Translations under genes and position numbers: made by a program
DNA from: Burkholderiales bacterium
GTDB taxonomy: Bacteria; Pseudomonadota; Gammaproteobacteria; Burkholderiales; Burkholderiaceae_D
Assembly: GCA_016177875.1 (NCBI GenBank)
Contig: JACOUL010000054.1
Span: 39,659 to 103,658, forward strand
Length of the DNA: 64,000 nucleotides
Direction: 5' to 3'
Shown: positions 1 to 10,400 of the stretch, one piece after another
Layout: every line of letters begins with the position of its first letter
Position numbering within the stretch: position 1 is the first letter of the stretch
The notes under the pieces: generated by a model
The model's database searches: none
Seen by the model: the letters and a program-made list of their open reading frames with translations, nothing else
Told to the model about the DNA's origin: nothing

Positions 1-1300
1 CCGTATCGTGTCGACTCTGTCGAATAACGGCAAACATGGCGAGGCGTTCGAATATATCGAACGATCCAAGTCGCGCGCCTTGGTTGACATGCTGGCCGCC
101 AAGCAAGCGATTCCGTTGAAGGCGAAAAATGCCGGAAAGTTTTCGCTAACAGATCTCGACAATGCGGAAGCCGAAGTATTGGCGCAAATGCCGGTCAGCG
201 CAACCGAGGGCAAGTCGCAACAGCGCGAATTCAAAAGCAAGATGGTTGAGCAAATCAAAGCGATTGCACCGGAAACCAGCAGCTTGATTTCCGTTTCCTC
301 GCTGCCGATCAAAGAATTGCAGCAGCTGATCCCTAACAATGAAACCGTCATCCAATATTATTTTCAAGGAGACAGCTTTCTAGGCATCCTAGTCACGCGC
401 AATTCATTGAAAACCGTCATGCTGGATTTAACCGGCATGGACAAAGAAGTGCGCGGCCTTCGCGAGGCAATCTCGCGTCAAGACCCGTCTGCACTGGCGA
501 TTTCGCAATCGCTATACCGGCGTTTGATTCAGCCGCTGGAAGGATCCATCACACATAAGAACGTCTTGATCATTCCGCACGGCATACTCCATTACCTGCC
601 CTTCACCGCTTTATCTTCGGGCGATCAATATTTCATCGAAAAATATTCGGTGCGCGTTTTGCCCAATGCCAGCGTTCTCAAATACATCAAACGCGCCGGC
701 CCGGGCAAATTGGAATCCATCCTTGTCTTAGGCAATCCCGACTTGGGCGATCCTAAGTACGATCTACCGAGCGCACAAGCCGAAGCGGAACGCATCGCCT
801 CGCTGGTTCCGAAGTCAAAGCTGCTATTGAGGAAACAGGCATCCAAATCCACCTTCCGCAAATTGAGCGGAGACTATCGCTATATTCATTTTGCCTCGCA
901 CGGCGAATTCGATCCTGCCGCTCCTTTGAATTCTGCGCTCTTGCTGGCGCGCGATGGCAATGACAACGGCATACTGACCGTCAATGAATTGTATTCACTT
1001 GAATTGAATGCGGACCTCGTTACGCTCAGTGCGTGCGAAACCGGTCTTGCGAAAATCAGCAACGGCGACGATTTGATCGGCTTGACGCGCGGATTTTTTT
1101 ACTCGGGAACGAGCTCCGTCATTGCCAGCCTTTGGCAAGTGGACGACGACGCGACTTCTTATTTGATGGTGCAGTTTTATGAAGCGCTTAAAAAATCGAA
1201 TAAGCGCGACGCATTGCGACAAGCGCAAATCAATACGATGAAAAAATTCAAGCACCCGTTTTTCTGGGCTGCGTTTTATCTGAGCGGGAATATCGATTGA
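1..1300 (+). CDS. CHAT-domain protein, 5' end outside window
   Basis: The C-terminal 430 residues of a CHAT (caspase HetF-associated with TPRs) protein. The reading frame is open to the first bases of the window and the visible start is only an internal GTG, so the gene begins upstream, probably with TPR repeats. The first 35 residues look like the end of a TPR array. The CHAT domain spans about residues 155-425 of the visible part, with the presumed caspase-like dyad His298 in HFASHGEF and Cys343 in LSACETG. CHAT proteins are peptidase-like modules often used in signalling or defence; the substrate here cannot be told. A small secreted protein follows 48 bases downstream on the same strand. 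Confidence 0.85.
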   Translation, partial: RIVSTLSNNGKHGEAFEYIERSKSRALVDMLAAKQAIPLKAKNAGKFSLTDLDNAEAEVLAQMPVSATEGKSQQREFKSKMVEQIKAIAPETSSLISVSSLPIKELQQLIPNNETVIQYYFQGDSFLGILVTRNSLKTVMLDLTGMDKEVRGLREAISRQDPSALAISQSLYRRLIQPLEGSITHKNVLIIPHGILHYLPFTALSSGDQYFIEKYSVRVLPNASVLKYIKRAGPGKLESILVLGNPDLGDPKYDLPSAQAEAERIASLVPKSKLLLRKQASKSTFRKLSGDYRYIHFASHGEFDPAAPLNSALLLARDGNDNGILTVNELYSLELNADLVTLSACETGLAKISNGDDLIGLTRGFFYSGTSSVIASLWQVDDDATSYLMVQFYEALKKSNKRDALRQAQINTMKKFKHPFFWAAFYLSGNID

Positions 1301-1348
1301 TCCCGTGCAGTTGGTTTTACATTTGAATTTACAGGGAAGGAGTTCATC

Positions 1349-1831
1349 ATGTCCGCCGTTATGGCCCGCCGCGCTCTATTTGTCGTCGCCTTTGCCTTAA
1401 CTGCTCATACAGCGTCAGCACGCGAAATAATTCAGCTGGTTAGCGACGCGGAGTATGCGCAGGAAAAACAGTTTGCGGCCAAGATGCCGAGAACCCGCCA
1501 ATTGCTGCCCCAGGTCACCGTCGTGCCGGGAGCGCCACTTATCGATCTGAAAAAACCTCAAATTCAAGACACCTTGAAAGCACCCTTTCCGATCCAACTC
1601 GTATTTAAGCCCACCGACGACGCGGAAGTGGTACCGGATAGTTTCAAGGTTTTGTATGGCTTCCTGAAGCTCGATATCACCGATCGGGTTGTGCAAAACG
1701 CGAAAGTGACCAAAGAAGGATTGTTTGTCGATCAGGCCAATATTCCGGCAGGCACACACAAACTATTGCTGCAAATTCGGGATTCCAAAAACCGGAAAGC
1801 GGAAGTGGTAGTGAGTTTTAACGTCGAGTAA
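1349..1831 (+). CDS. putative secreted protein of unknown function
   Basis: A 160-residue protein that I do not recognise. The N-terminus is a clear signal peptide: Arg-containing n-region, hydrophobic stretch at residues 9-20, and probable cleavage after TASA near residue 24. The mature part is beta-rich in appearance, with no cysteines, and is probably periplasmic. The ATG is preceded by a good AGGGAAGGAG ribosome binding site. It lies 48 bases after the CHAT gene and may be co-transcribed with it, so it could be a partner of that protein; this is inference from position only. Confidence 0.7.
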   Translation: MSAVMARRALFVVAFALTAHTASAREIIQLVSDAEYAQEKQFAAKMPRTRQLLPQVTVVPGAPLIDLKKPQIQDTLKAPFPIQLVFKPTDDAEVVPDSFKVLYGFLKLDITDRVVQNAKVTKEGLFVDQANIPAGTHKLLLQIRDSKNRKAEVVVSFNVE

Positions 1832-1857
1832 GCCTGCAAGCGACTGACGCGAAATGA

Positions 1858-2007
1858 TTATAGGAAGGTCTTCACGGCCCACAGGATAAGACCGACGCTG
1901 ACGACAGCCGATAAGGCGATACAGATCACTGCTTGTAACTTATTATAGTTAAAGCCTTTTTCGACTTCGACAGAGTCGATTGTGACTTCTTCAATAGTCT
2001 CCTGCAT
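1858..2007 (-). CDS. small single-helix membrane protein (49 aa)
   Basis: A short frame on the minus strand starting at ATG 2007-2005, with a good ribosome binding site (AGGAGAG) just upstream. It encodes 49 residues: an acidic N-terminal half rich in Glu, Val and Asp (residues 2-17), then a hydrophobic helix at about residues 26-45 containing Trp43, and a short basic tail with Lys46. This is the layout of a bitopic inner-membrane microprotein with an N-in orientation unclear. I do not recognise the family. It is convergent with the secreted-protein gene and nothing else occupies this stretch. Confidence 0.5.
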   Translation of the reverse strand: MQETIEEVTIDSVEVEKGFNYNKLQAVICIALSAVVSVGLILWAVKTFL

Positions 2008-2248
2008 GGTCTCTCCTGACGGCATGTGTTGCCCGGCTTCATTATAGGAAGTGCTTAATCAAGGTCAATATGTCGTCCGACAACTTTCTTAAACGAATCA
2101 AAGAACAATTGATGTATTTCGTAGAGGGCTGGACGGACTTTGCCGATAACCGGTATATTTATTGCCAAATATAAATATTTTAGATTTCCCCCGGTTTTTA
2201 TTTACGTTCAGCATATCCATCACTCCCCACTGTTGAGGAATTTTTTGC

Positions 2249-2812
2249 ATGGACTCAAGGCCCATCTCTGCAGAGCTTGTCATTTTCTTCATCATCATTG
2301 CCAACATCGCTGGCATCGTGCTCTATTCGGCATTCAGCAAGTGGAAGATGCGCAGCCATGAAAAAAACATTGCGCGCATTAATGCGACGATTCTCGACCA
2401 TTTTCAAAAGAGCGGCGTAACGGTGAGCGTTTCCTGCGTCAGTCTGCAGAACGACGGCAAGCGCTACACTGCCTTCGTCGAGTCTGAACCGATGAAGCGT
2501 TTCCGCCTATCTCACATCATCGAAATGATGTTGCGTCAACAAGTCGCCAAAACCTGCGGTCTGAAGCTCGAAAAAATCTATTGGCGCTTTCCTATCAAGG
2601 ACACCGACCAGGATGCACGTGCACAGGGCCCTGATACCGTGATGGAGAAACCGGAGTCGGGCGAGCGAGACGAGTATATCAATGAGGGCTTGGTGAATTA
2701 CAAGGATTTGCCCAAAGCGGACGTCAGCGAGATTTCTTGGGAAAAATTCGCGGAAGTGTCGGCAGACTCGACGCTGGATGGCATTGACCACAATAAAAAC
2801 AAGCAATCCTGA
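2249..2812 (+). CDS. membrane-anchored protein of unknown function
   Basis: A 187-residue protein not recognised. One membrane helix at about residues 9-29 near the N-terminus is followed by a basic stretch and a mixed soluble domain (residues 35-120), then an acidic, Lys/Glu-rich tail that is probably disordered. A GAGG ribosome binding site lies nine bases before the ATG. The upstream 240 bases are AT-rich compared with the surroundings. It stands alone between a small minus-strand frame and a lipoprotein gene. Confidence 0.6.
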   Translation: MDSRPISAELVIFFIIIANIAGIVLYSAFSKWKMRSHEKNIARINATILDHFQKSGVTVSVSCVSLQNDGKRYTAFVESEPMKRFRLSHIIEMMLRQQVAKTCGLKLEKIYWRFPIKDTDQDARAQGPDTVMEKPESGERDEYINEGLVNYKDLPKADVSEISWEKFAEVSADSTLDGIDHNKNKQS

Positions 2813-2953
2813 TGCTGTCGAAACGCAATCTCAACGCAATTTGAGCTGCATCAAAACTCAATACACTCAACTGTTCCCGACTGGCGATCGCATCTGGTGC
2901 AGCCTATAGTGAAAATGTCTCTCGAACTGGTTCGCATCATTCGTGTGAATTGT

Positions 2954-2973
2954 TTCGAAAGTATATTTTCGAA
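2954..2973. promoter_or_regulatory. inverted repeat overlapping a ribosome binding site
   Basis: TTCGAAA and TTTCGAA form a 7-bp inverted repeat around a six-base spacer. Its right arm runs into the AAGGAGG ribosome binding site of the lipoprotein gene, so it could act as an operator or as an RNA hairpin tuning translation. No factor is identified. Confidence 0.3.
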
Positions 2974-2984
2974 GGAGGTTTGCA

Positions 2985-3170
2985 ATGAAACGTCTCGCAG
3001 TTTTGCTTGCGGTTTTCCTGCTCGCCAGTTGTGCTCACGGCACTCGCACCACTGCGCGTAGCGACGCTGGAACAGAAGCCTCGAGTGTCGGTACGATGGG
3101 CAGCACCACCGGCGCTGGTATCGGCACCAGCATCGAACCCGGCGGCCCCTATGGTGTAAGCGGACCTTGA
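2985..3170 (+). CDS. small lipoprotein
   Basis: A 61-residue protein with a typical lipoprotein signal: Lys-Arg n-region, hydrophobic residues 4-13, and the lipobox LASC with Cys16 as the lipidated residue. The 45-residue mature part is rich in Gly, Thr and Ser with no clear fold, so it is probably an unstructured envelope lipoprotein. The residue after the Cys is Ala, which agrees with outer-membrane sorting. The ribosome binding site AAGGAGG is near perfect, suggesting high expression. Function unknown. Confidence 0.65.
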   Translation: MKRLAVLLAVFLLASCAHGTRTTARSDAGTEASSVGTMGSTTGAGIGTSIEPGGPYGVSGP

Positions 3171-3221
3171 ACATCGGTCCGGCAATCCAACCACATCGTT
3201 TTTAATAATAGAAAGGGAATC

Positions 3222-3240
3222 GTCCGGCGCACAGCCGGAC
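3222..3240. other. 7-bp stem hairpin GTCCGGC/GCCGGAC
   Basis: Perfect inverted repeat with a five-base loop (GCACA) between the lipoprotein gene and the methyltransferase gene. It is GC-rich but has no T-run after it, so it is either a weak terminator for the lipoprotein gene or an operator. A possible -10 (TACAAT) for the next gene follows directly. Confidence 0.3.
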
Positions 3241-3278
3241 TACAATAGCGGTCATTGGCTTTAATCCACTGCCGCCAG

Positions 3279-4112
3279 ATGACCAGTACTCCTGAAATCC
3301 GCCCAGAACAATCGATCGAACTGCTCAAAGAGTTGCACATTCTTACGCGCGACGGCAAGCTCAATCAAGATAGCCGTCGCAAGTTGAAACAGGTTTATCA
3401 CCTCTATCAATTCATCGAACCTTTACTCGCTGAAATCCATCAGACTCGCGGCGAAATCCGACTGGTCGATCACGGTGCAGGCAAGTCTTATTTAGGCTTT
3501 ATTCTCTACGACTTGTTTTTCAAGTCGCGCCACGATGCGTCGCGCGTATATGGCATCGAAACGCGCGAAGAACTGGTGAGTAAATCCACCGAATTGGCGA
3601 AGCGCCTGGACTTTCCCGGCATGGAGTTTTTGAATCTTTCCGTGGCGGAGTCGATTACTTCTCCGCTGCTCCCGGAAGCAATCGACATCGTCACCGCCCT
3701 GCATGCCTGCAATACCGCAACCGACGACGCTATTCGTTTTGCCTTGCATAAGAAAGCGCAATTCATGGTGCTGGTGCCTTGCTGCCAAGCGGAAGTGGCG
3801 TCGGTTCTCAACAAAAATAAAAATAAGACGCTCGGCAAAAGTGTCCTCACCGAGCTATGGCGCCGCCCTTTGCATACGCGCGAATTCGGCAGTCAAGCGA
3901 CTAACGTGCTGCGCTGCCTGCAATTGGAAGCGCACGGCTATCAAGTCACGGTTACCGAATTGGTCGGTTGGGAACATTCCATGAAAAACGAATTGATCAT
4001 TGCCCGTTTTCAGGACTTGCCGCGCAAACGGCCTGCCGAACGCCTGCAGCAAATGCTGGAGGAATTAGGATTGGAAGAATTGAGCGAACGCTTCTTCGCA
4101 GAAGCGGATTAA
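3279..4112 (+). CDS. SAM-dependent methyltransferase
   Basis: A 277-residue class I methyltransferase-like protein. A Rossmann motif I (LVDHGAGKSYLGF) lies at about residues 62-74, an acidic strand end (GIETRE) follows, and PCCQ at residues 167-170 occupies the motif IV region, as in methyltransferases of the Methyltransf_32 type, which are often RNA-directed. The substrate cannot be read from the sequence. A longer frame starts at TTG 3255, but ATG 3279 is preferred; neither has a clear ribosome binding site, and a TACAAT box just upstream leaves a short or absent leader. Confidence 0.75.
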   Translation: MTSTPEIRPEQSIELLKELHILTRDGKLNQDSRRKLKQVYHLYQFIEPLLAEIHQTRGEIRLVDHGAGKSYLGFILYDLFFKSRHDASRVYGIETREELVSKSTELAKRLDFPGMEFLNLSVAESITSPLLPEAIDIVTALHACNTATDDAIRFALHKKAQFMVLVPCCQAEVASVLNKNKNKTLGKSVLTELWRRPLHTREFGSQATNVLRCLQLEAHGYQVTVTELVGWEHSMKNELIIARFQDLPRKRPAERLQQMLEELGLEELSERFFAEAD

Positions 4113-4211
4113 TTCTTGTCATTTGCACAAATCGCTTGCAAGGGTTGTTTAACTTGTTAAGTGGATACTATGATATGGGTCATTAGTTTATAAGAATCAT
4201 GAAGGAGACCC

Positions 4212-6182
4212 ATGCAAACTCTGAGCCCTGAATTCACGCGCGGCAGCGGCAAACGCATCAAGATCGTCAGCGCCCAGGATGCGGTGAAGCTGATCCACTC
4301 CGGCAATACAATTGCGACCGGCGGCTTTGTCGGTATCGGCGTGCCCGAGGAACTGCTGATCGCACTGGAAGAGCTGTATCTGGCCAACCAAGGAGAGGAC
4401 GGCCAATCTGAAGGGCCGCGCGATTTGACGCTGGTGTACGCCGCCGGCCAGGGTGACGGCAAGGAAAAAGGCTTGAATCATCTCGGTCATGACGGTTTGC
4501 TGAAGCGCGTCATCGGCGGTCATTGGGGCCTAGTGCCTAAAATTCAGCGCCTGGCGATCGACAACAAAATCGAAGCATACAATTTGCCGCAAGGCGTAAT
4601 CTCGCATCTGTACCGCGACATCGCCGCCAAACGGCCCGGCCATCTTACGCGTGTCGGACTCGGCACCTTCGTCGATCCGCGCAATGGCGGCGGCAAATTA
4701 AACGATTGCACCAAAGACGACGTGGTGCAGCTGCTCGATCTCGGCGGCGATGAAGCGCTGCTCTACAAAGCTTTTCCCATCGATGTGGCCCTCATTCGCG
4801 CCACTACCTCCGACCCGGACGGCAACCTCACCATGGAACGCGAAGCGCTCACGCTGGAAATGCTGTCGCTGGCAATGGCCGCGCACAATTCCGGCGGCAT
4901 CGTGATTGCCCAAGTCGAACGCATCGCCGACCGCGATACGCTCAATCCGCGTCAAGTGAAAGTGCCGGGCATTTTGGTGGATTGCGTCGTCGTGGCCGAA
5001 CCGCGCCATCACTGGCAAACCTATGCCGAACCATATAACGCCGCATTCAGCGGCGAACTGCGCGTGCCGGCGAATACCCTGAAGGCGATGCCGCTATCGG
5101 AGCGCAAAATTATTGCGCGCCGTGCCGCATTCGAGCTTGCTGCCAACAGCGTCGTGAACTTAGGCATCGGCATGCCGGAAGGCGTTGCCAGTATCGCGCA
5201 CGAAGAGCGCATGATCGATTTGCTGACGCTTACCACCGAACCGGGCGTAATCGGCGGCATTCCGGCCTCAGGTGTCAATTTCGGCGCGGGCGTGAATACG
5301 CAAGCGATCGTCGACCAGCCCTATCAATTCGATTTCTATGACGGCGGCGGACTGGATATCGCCTTTCTCGGGTTGGCCGAGGCCGATGCCGACGGCAGCG
5401 TCAATGTCAGCAAATTCGGTACGCGTTTAGCGGGCGCCGGCGGCTTCATCAACATCAGCCAGAATGCAAAAAAGGTGGTCTTCGTCGGCACCTTCAGTTC
5501 CGGCAAGCCGACCTATCACGTGCGCAACGGCCAATTGCTTATCGAAGGCAAGGATGGCCCGTGCAAATTTGTGCAAAAGGTCGAACACATGACCTTCAGC
5601 GGCGAGCTTGCGCGCAATCTCGGCAAGAGCGTGCTGTACGTAACCGAGCGTTGCGTGTTTGAATTGACGTCCGACGGCTTGGAGTTGATCGAAATTGCGC
5701 CCGGCCTCGATATGGAACGCGACATCCTGGCGCACATGGCATTCCGTCCGCGCATCGCCAGCGATGTGCACATCATGGATGCGCGCATCTTCCAACCTGA
5801 GCCGATGGGTTTGCGCGGCATCTTGCTGGAAGTGCCGATCGAGCAGCGAGTGCGTTACGATCGTTTGCGCAAAACCCTGTTTATCAATTTCGAAGGATTC
5901 AGCGTACGCGATGCCGAGGATGTGGAACATATCCGCCGCCAAGTTGTGCATACGCTGCGCGACGTGCATGAAAAAGTGCCGGCCGTGGTCAACTACGATA
6001 ACTTCAACATTGCGCCGGAAACCTTGGATGCATACGCCGACATGGTCAAGGAGTTGACGGACAAATATTATTCCGCCGTCACGCGTTACTCGACTGCGGG
6101 CTTCTTGCGCGCCAAGCTCGGCGCAGATGTTGCCAATCGCGAATTGGCGCCGCACATTCATGAAAAGGCGGATGGAGTATAG
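4212..6182 (+). CDS. acyl-CoA:acetate/3-ketoacid CoA-transferase
   Basis: A 656-residue fused alpha/beta family I CoA-transferase, like YdiF and propionate CoA-transferase. It moves CoA between short-chain acyl groups through a glutamyl-CoA intermediate. The N-terminal CoA-transferase half has [11 protein letters not shown] near residue 40; the second half has [10 protein letters not shown] near residue 317 and TTEPGVIGG, giving Glu343 as the likely catalytic residue. YdiF is about 530 residues, so the last 110-120 residues are an extra C-terminal segment. The start has a strong GAAGGAGAC ribosome binding site. A role in ketone-body or PHA precursor metabolism fits the PHA genes elsewhere in the window but is inferred. 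Confidence 0.88.
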   Translation: MQTLSPEFTRGSGKRIKIVSAQDAVKLIHSGNTIATGGFVGIGVPEELLIALEELYLANQGEDGQSEGPRDLTLVYAAGQGDGKEKGLNHLGHDGLLKRVIGGHWGLVPKIQRLAIDNKIEAYNLPQGVISHLYRDIAAKRPGHLTRVGLGTFVDPRNGGGKLNDCTKDDVVQLLDLGGDEALLYKAFPIDVALIRATTSDPDGNLTMEREALTLEMLSLAMAAHNSGGIVIAQVERIADRDTLNPRQVKVPGILVDCVVVAEPRHHWQTYAEPYNAAFSGELRVPANTLKAMPLSERKIIARRAAFELAANSVVNLGIGMPEGVASIAHEERMIDLLTLTTEPGVIGGIPASGVNFGAGVNTQAIVDQPYQFDFYDGGGLDIAFLGLAEADADGSVNVSKFGTRLAGAGGFINISQNAKKVVFVGTFSSGKPTYHVRNGQLLIEGKDGPCKFVQKVEHMTFSGELARNLGKSVLYVTERCVFELTSDGLELIEIAPGLDMERDILAHMAFRPRIASDVHIMDARIFQPEPMGLRGILLEVPIEQRVRYDRLRKTLFINFEGFSVRDAEDVEHIRRQVVHTLRDVHEKVPAVVNYDNFNIAPETLDAYADMVKELTDKYYSAVTRYSTAGFLRAKLGADVANRELAPHIHEKADGV

Positions 6183-6265
6183 GCGCTGTTTCAAGGCAAT
6201 TGAATGCGCCACAAACTGGACCGGCGAAATCATGGTAGGTTAGGAAAGCTCGTCAATCCTTATCC

Positions 6266-7393
6266 ATGAAGCGCGAAACTCATCCTCACAAGAATCGCAT
6301 CGCCTTGGTGCTGCAAGGCGGCGGTGCGCTGGGCGCCTACCAAGCCGGCATCTTCCAGGCGATGCATGAAAACAATCTTGCACCCGACTGGGTGGTCGGC
6401 ACCTCCATCGGCGCCATCAACGCCACTATTATCGCCGGCAATCCGCCTGAGACACGCTTGGAACGGCTCAAGCAGTTTTGGGAACGCATCGGTCATGCCG
6501 ACAACGTAAACATGAGCCATGTGCCGGATTCCGTGCGCAAGCTCAACACGTGGCTAGGCGCGCTCGACGTGGTGTTGCGCGGCGTACCCGGATTTTTCGT
6601 GCCGCGTCTTTTTTCGGCGTTCAAATTCGGCTTGCCTGTCAATCCGGAATACGCCAGTTTCTACGATACTTCTCCGCTCATCGACACGCTGCATGACGTC
6701 GTCGATTTCGCGTACCTGAATGCCGAGGGCGGCATGCGCCTCACGATCAATGCCTTAAAGGTCACGTGCGGCGATTTGGTTCACTTCGATAACCGGAAGA
6801 TCGATATCGGCGTCGAACACGTCATGGCGGCCGGCGCCTTACCGCCCGGTTTTCCGCCGACGCGCATCGACGGCGAACTGTATTGGGACGGCGGCTTGTA
6901 TTCCAATACGCCGCTGGAGACGGTGCTGGACGATGAACCGCGCGTGGATACGCTGTGCTTCATGGTCGACTTGTGGAGCCCGGAGGGCGAAGAGCCCTCG
7001 ACTTTCGACGAAGTACAAACGCGCCAGAAGGATGTCGTGTTCGCGTCGCGTTCGCGGCGCCACATTGAAAACTACAAGACGCTGCATAATCTGCGCCGCT
7101 GTTTGCGCGAAATGGAAGCGCGTTTGCCGGAAGACATCCGCAGGGATCCCGAGGTGTGCAAAATGGCGGCGCATGGTTGCGGCACCACCATGCACATCGT
7201 GCGCTTGCCCTACTCCGGCCGCGATTGGCACATGCCGTCCAAGGACATCAATTTTTCAAAAGGCTCGATCGAGTGGCGCTGGAATTTGGGGTATTCGGAC
7301 GCTTTACGCGCAATCGAGCAAGCAGGTTGGCTTGCTGAAACACCGGCTCACGTCGGCGTTGTGGTCCATGAGTTGGGCCACAAAACCTACTAA
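6266..7393 (+). CDS. patatin-like phospholipase family protein
   Basis: A 375-residue patatin-type acyl hydrolase. The oxyanion-hole motif GGGALGAYQ is at residues 18-26, the nucleophile elbow GTSIG at 45-49 puts the serine at 47, and the catalytic Asp208 lies in WDGG. The C-terminal third (about 250-350) matches the extension seen in proteobacterial patatins that carry a DUF3734 module. No signal peptide, so cytoplasmic or membrane-associated. Such proteins often sit near PHB genes; here the PHA genes are some 20 kb away. It ends only 15 bases from the convergent tamB stop, with no terminator between. Confidence 0.9.
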   Translation: MKRETHPHKNRIALVLQGGGALGAYQAGIFQAMHENNLAPDWVVGTSIGAINATIIAGNPPETRLERLKQFWERIGHADNVNMSHVPDSVRKLNTWLGALDVVLRGVPGFFVPRLFSAFKFGLPVNPEYASFYDTSPLIDTLHDVVDFAYLNAEGGMRLTINALKVTCGDLVHFDNRKIDIGVEHVMAAGALPPGFPPTRIDGELYWDGGLYSNTPLETVLDDEPRVDTLCFMVDLWSPEGEEPSTFDEVQTRQKDVVFASRSRRHIENYKTLHNLRRCLREMEARLPEDIRRDPEVCKMAAHGCGTTMHIVRLPYSGRDWHMPSKDINFSKGSIEWRWNLGYSDALRAIEQAGWLAETPAHVGVVVHELGHKTY

Positions 7394-7408
7394 ACCAGGC
7401 TCGATCAC

Positions 7409-10400
7409 TTACTCAAACAAAAAATTGAAGAAGAGCGACAATGCGCTGCGCGCGCCGGCCTCGGCCTCCAAGGTCAGCCGACGCGACAAGGTATAACGCA
7501 AGTGCAGTACGCTGCTCGCAGTCTCCAACCCTTGCTCGTAACCGACATATAGGCGGTCGGACACTTGTTTTCCGACGGTGACGATGCGCTGCTGCAATTT
7601 GTTTTGCGACGTGCCGATATTCAGGTCATCCAATCCGATCGCCGATCCCAAGCGCGATTGCACGCTTCCCATCGCGCCTTCCGACAACAAAGCGCCGGCC
7701 GCGCTTTGCAGCGAACCCACGTCGCCTTCGCCGACGCCGGATAAACCACGCCCCAATACGAGCCACGACAATTTTTCGGCCTCAGGAACGGAGGGCTCGG
7801 ATACCAGCGTCGCGCGCGGTGCCAGCATGGTGCCGCGCACGGCGACGCCCGCCTCCACTTCCTGACCGCGCCGCATGGCGAGAATATCGAGCGCCGGATT
7901 ATTCAGCGGGCCGCTGAAGCGCAACTCGCCGCGCTCGATTGCCAGCTTGCGGCCATAAGCGGCGTAAGTTCCTTTATTTACTTGCAGTGCGCCTTGTGCC
8001 CGCAAAGTTTGTTTGGGCACAGCGCTCAAATGCAATTGGCCGGTTAACACGCCTTCCAATCCGCGTCCGCGCAATGCCACACCCTGTCCGAAACCCACAT
8101 CGACATCGAGCGACAGGGCAAGGCGGGCTGCGCCTTTTTGCTCGCGGCCAAGCACCACCACATCGTCCGACAATTGCGGCATATCAGGCCGGCCGAGATC
8201 GAAAAATCCGCTATCGACATTGACTGTACCCTTGACCGCCGCCGAGCCTTCGCGCAAACCGACATTGCCGCTGCCGCTCACCACCAGCTTTCTATCGCTA
8301 CGGTTAAACACAGCGAAACGCTCGGCGCGCAAATCGATTTGCGCGGCCAGGTTACCCATCCCCAAGTGCACGGGGCCTGACGCGGCGACGCGCCCATCGC
8401 CGCTCTGAAAGCTCAAATTTTTTAATTGAAGAACGTCGTTTTGAAAGCTGGCGTCGAGCACACCTTCGCGTAAATCGACGCCGATTTCCGTCAAGAACAA
8501 GCGCAGTCTGCTGCCGGCAATTTGCCCATTCACGTGCGGCGAGGCGGCGCTTCCGCTGAGCCGGATATCGCCCTGCATCCGTCCTTCGGTAAGAATCGCC
8601 GGAGAAATCAGCGGACCCGCCCACGCAAGCGAGGGCACGTCGATCCTGGCGCTTCCTGCGAGAGCGGAATGCGGCGCGATGGAAAATCGACCGGCACCGC
8701 TGCCCGTTGCAGCGCGCATCTGCACGGCAACGTTACCGAGCAAACGACCAGCGGCGTCGAATTGCAGGCTCAACTGGCCGCGGTCTGCATTCGCTTTTGC
8801 GTCTAAGCGTTGCAATCCAAGCGCCAAGGGCGCGCTGCTCTTAATGACCAAATCGCCGCTTTGCCGCCGCACGCTGAAACTACCGCTGACGGTGTCGCCG
8901 ATGCCGACATCCCATTCGCCGGCAAGAAGCAAGTCCGTCGCAAGCGCCGGATCGACGCTGGAAAATTTTAGGAAAGGCGCAATTTGTAAGCGCTCGAAAC
9001 GGCCGCGCGTTGCGATGCCGTCGGCATCGCGTGTAAACCGTTCAATCACGATCGCGGCGGTATCGCCTTCGACACGCGCCCGCTCAAGCCTTACCTGCGC
9101 AGGCGAGATGAAAAGTGCGGCGGGAGCGGTCAAGCGGCCGACGTAGCGCCCGGCGCCGCTGAAATGTTGAATTTCACCGTTCCACTGCAAGCCGGCCGCG
9201 GCTTTTTCGAGAGCACCGATCGCCTTGACATTCCATTGCTGCGCCTCTTCAGACATCGATGCCTCGACGGTATGACGTCCCGCCGTGCCATTGGCGGCAA
9301 GCGTCAGTTCGCGCACCGCGATCCGCCCGACAGCCAAGCCCTGCGCACGCGCATCAACTTGCAATGGCGAGCGGGGCGAACCGCCGATTTCCAGTTCGGC
9401 CTTTCCAGCGAATGCATTAATCTTCAAGCCGCTCGGCAAGTGCAAGTTATTTGCCGACCATTGCGCTTGCACGCGTGGCTGATGAAAATTGCCGCCGGCA
9501 TTGCCGTTGAGCCGCAGCTGGCCGCCGAAGTCCGGACCGAGTTGTTCCAGCTTAGGGGCATCCAAGGCAAACACGAGACGCGATATGCCTTGCGACAGTT
9601 CGCCGTTGGCGTGCAGGCGGTTATCGCCGGCAGTGAGCTCCAGTTTCGGGACGACTAGACGATCGGTACGCCAGTGAGCTTGCCCCTCGCCTTGCAACGC
9701 TTGCTCCGCAATCTTGCTCTGGTTGATGCGAAAGGAAATATCCGCATTTAATTTCGGCAGCCGCGCGCCGCGTATCGAAAAATTGCCATTGATATCGATA
9801 GCCGGTAAGCGTTCGAAACGCCCGATATCCTGCAAACGAAAATGACTGGCGCGACCCTCGGCGGCAAAAGTCTGTGCCCCGGCAAGGTCCCAATGTCCGG
9901 ATAAATCCAGCCGCCCTGTCCCTAAGGCTAGGTGTGCGCGGTCGATGGCAAGTCTCTGATCCGCCAATTCACCATGCGCAGCGACGGAGGCGGTTTGGCG
10001 AGCGAGCGGCTGCTTTAATTCAATGCCGAAGACTTGTTTACCGGCTGCATGCTGTAAATCGATTGCGCCGCTCAGACGTGTGGACTGCAAGCGGCTGTTA
10101 ATTGCGCGCAAATCAAGCCGGTCGGCCTGCAAAGCTAATGCGAGCGCGCCGTCGGCATAGCTGCCCTTGCCGGCGAGCGTCGCTGGGCCGCGCGCCGCGC
10201 GGATCCGATCGAACAAAAATTTTCCCGACTGCTGGCGAAATTCCATTTCAAGCGTATCGAGTGGAATGGCATGCGCGTCCATGGGACCGCTGCGCGTATT
10301 TTTCACTGACAAGCGTCCGCTTCCGGAATGATCGGCAGTCAAATCGAGATCAAGCGCGGAATGCGGCAGGCGCTCATCAAGATCGGCCAGATTCAAAGCG

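Noticed and set aside
2070..2174. 34-codon frame MSSDNFLKR... before the membrane protein gene
   Set aside because: Only AAGG as possible ribosome binding site, very short, in an AT-rich stretch; could not be told from chance.
5427..6233. 268-codon frame opposite to the CoA-transferase gene
   Set aside because: Shadow frame; the sense gene has clear motifs and start.
7394..7408. Terminator between the patatin gene and tamB
   Set aside because: Only 15 bases, with no stem or T-run.
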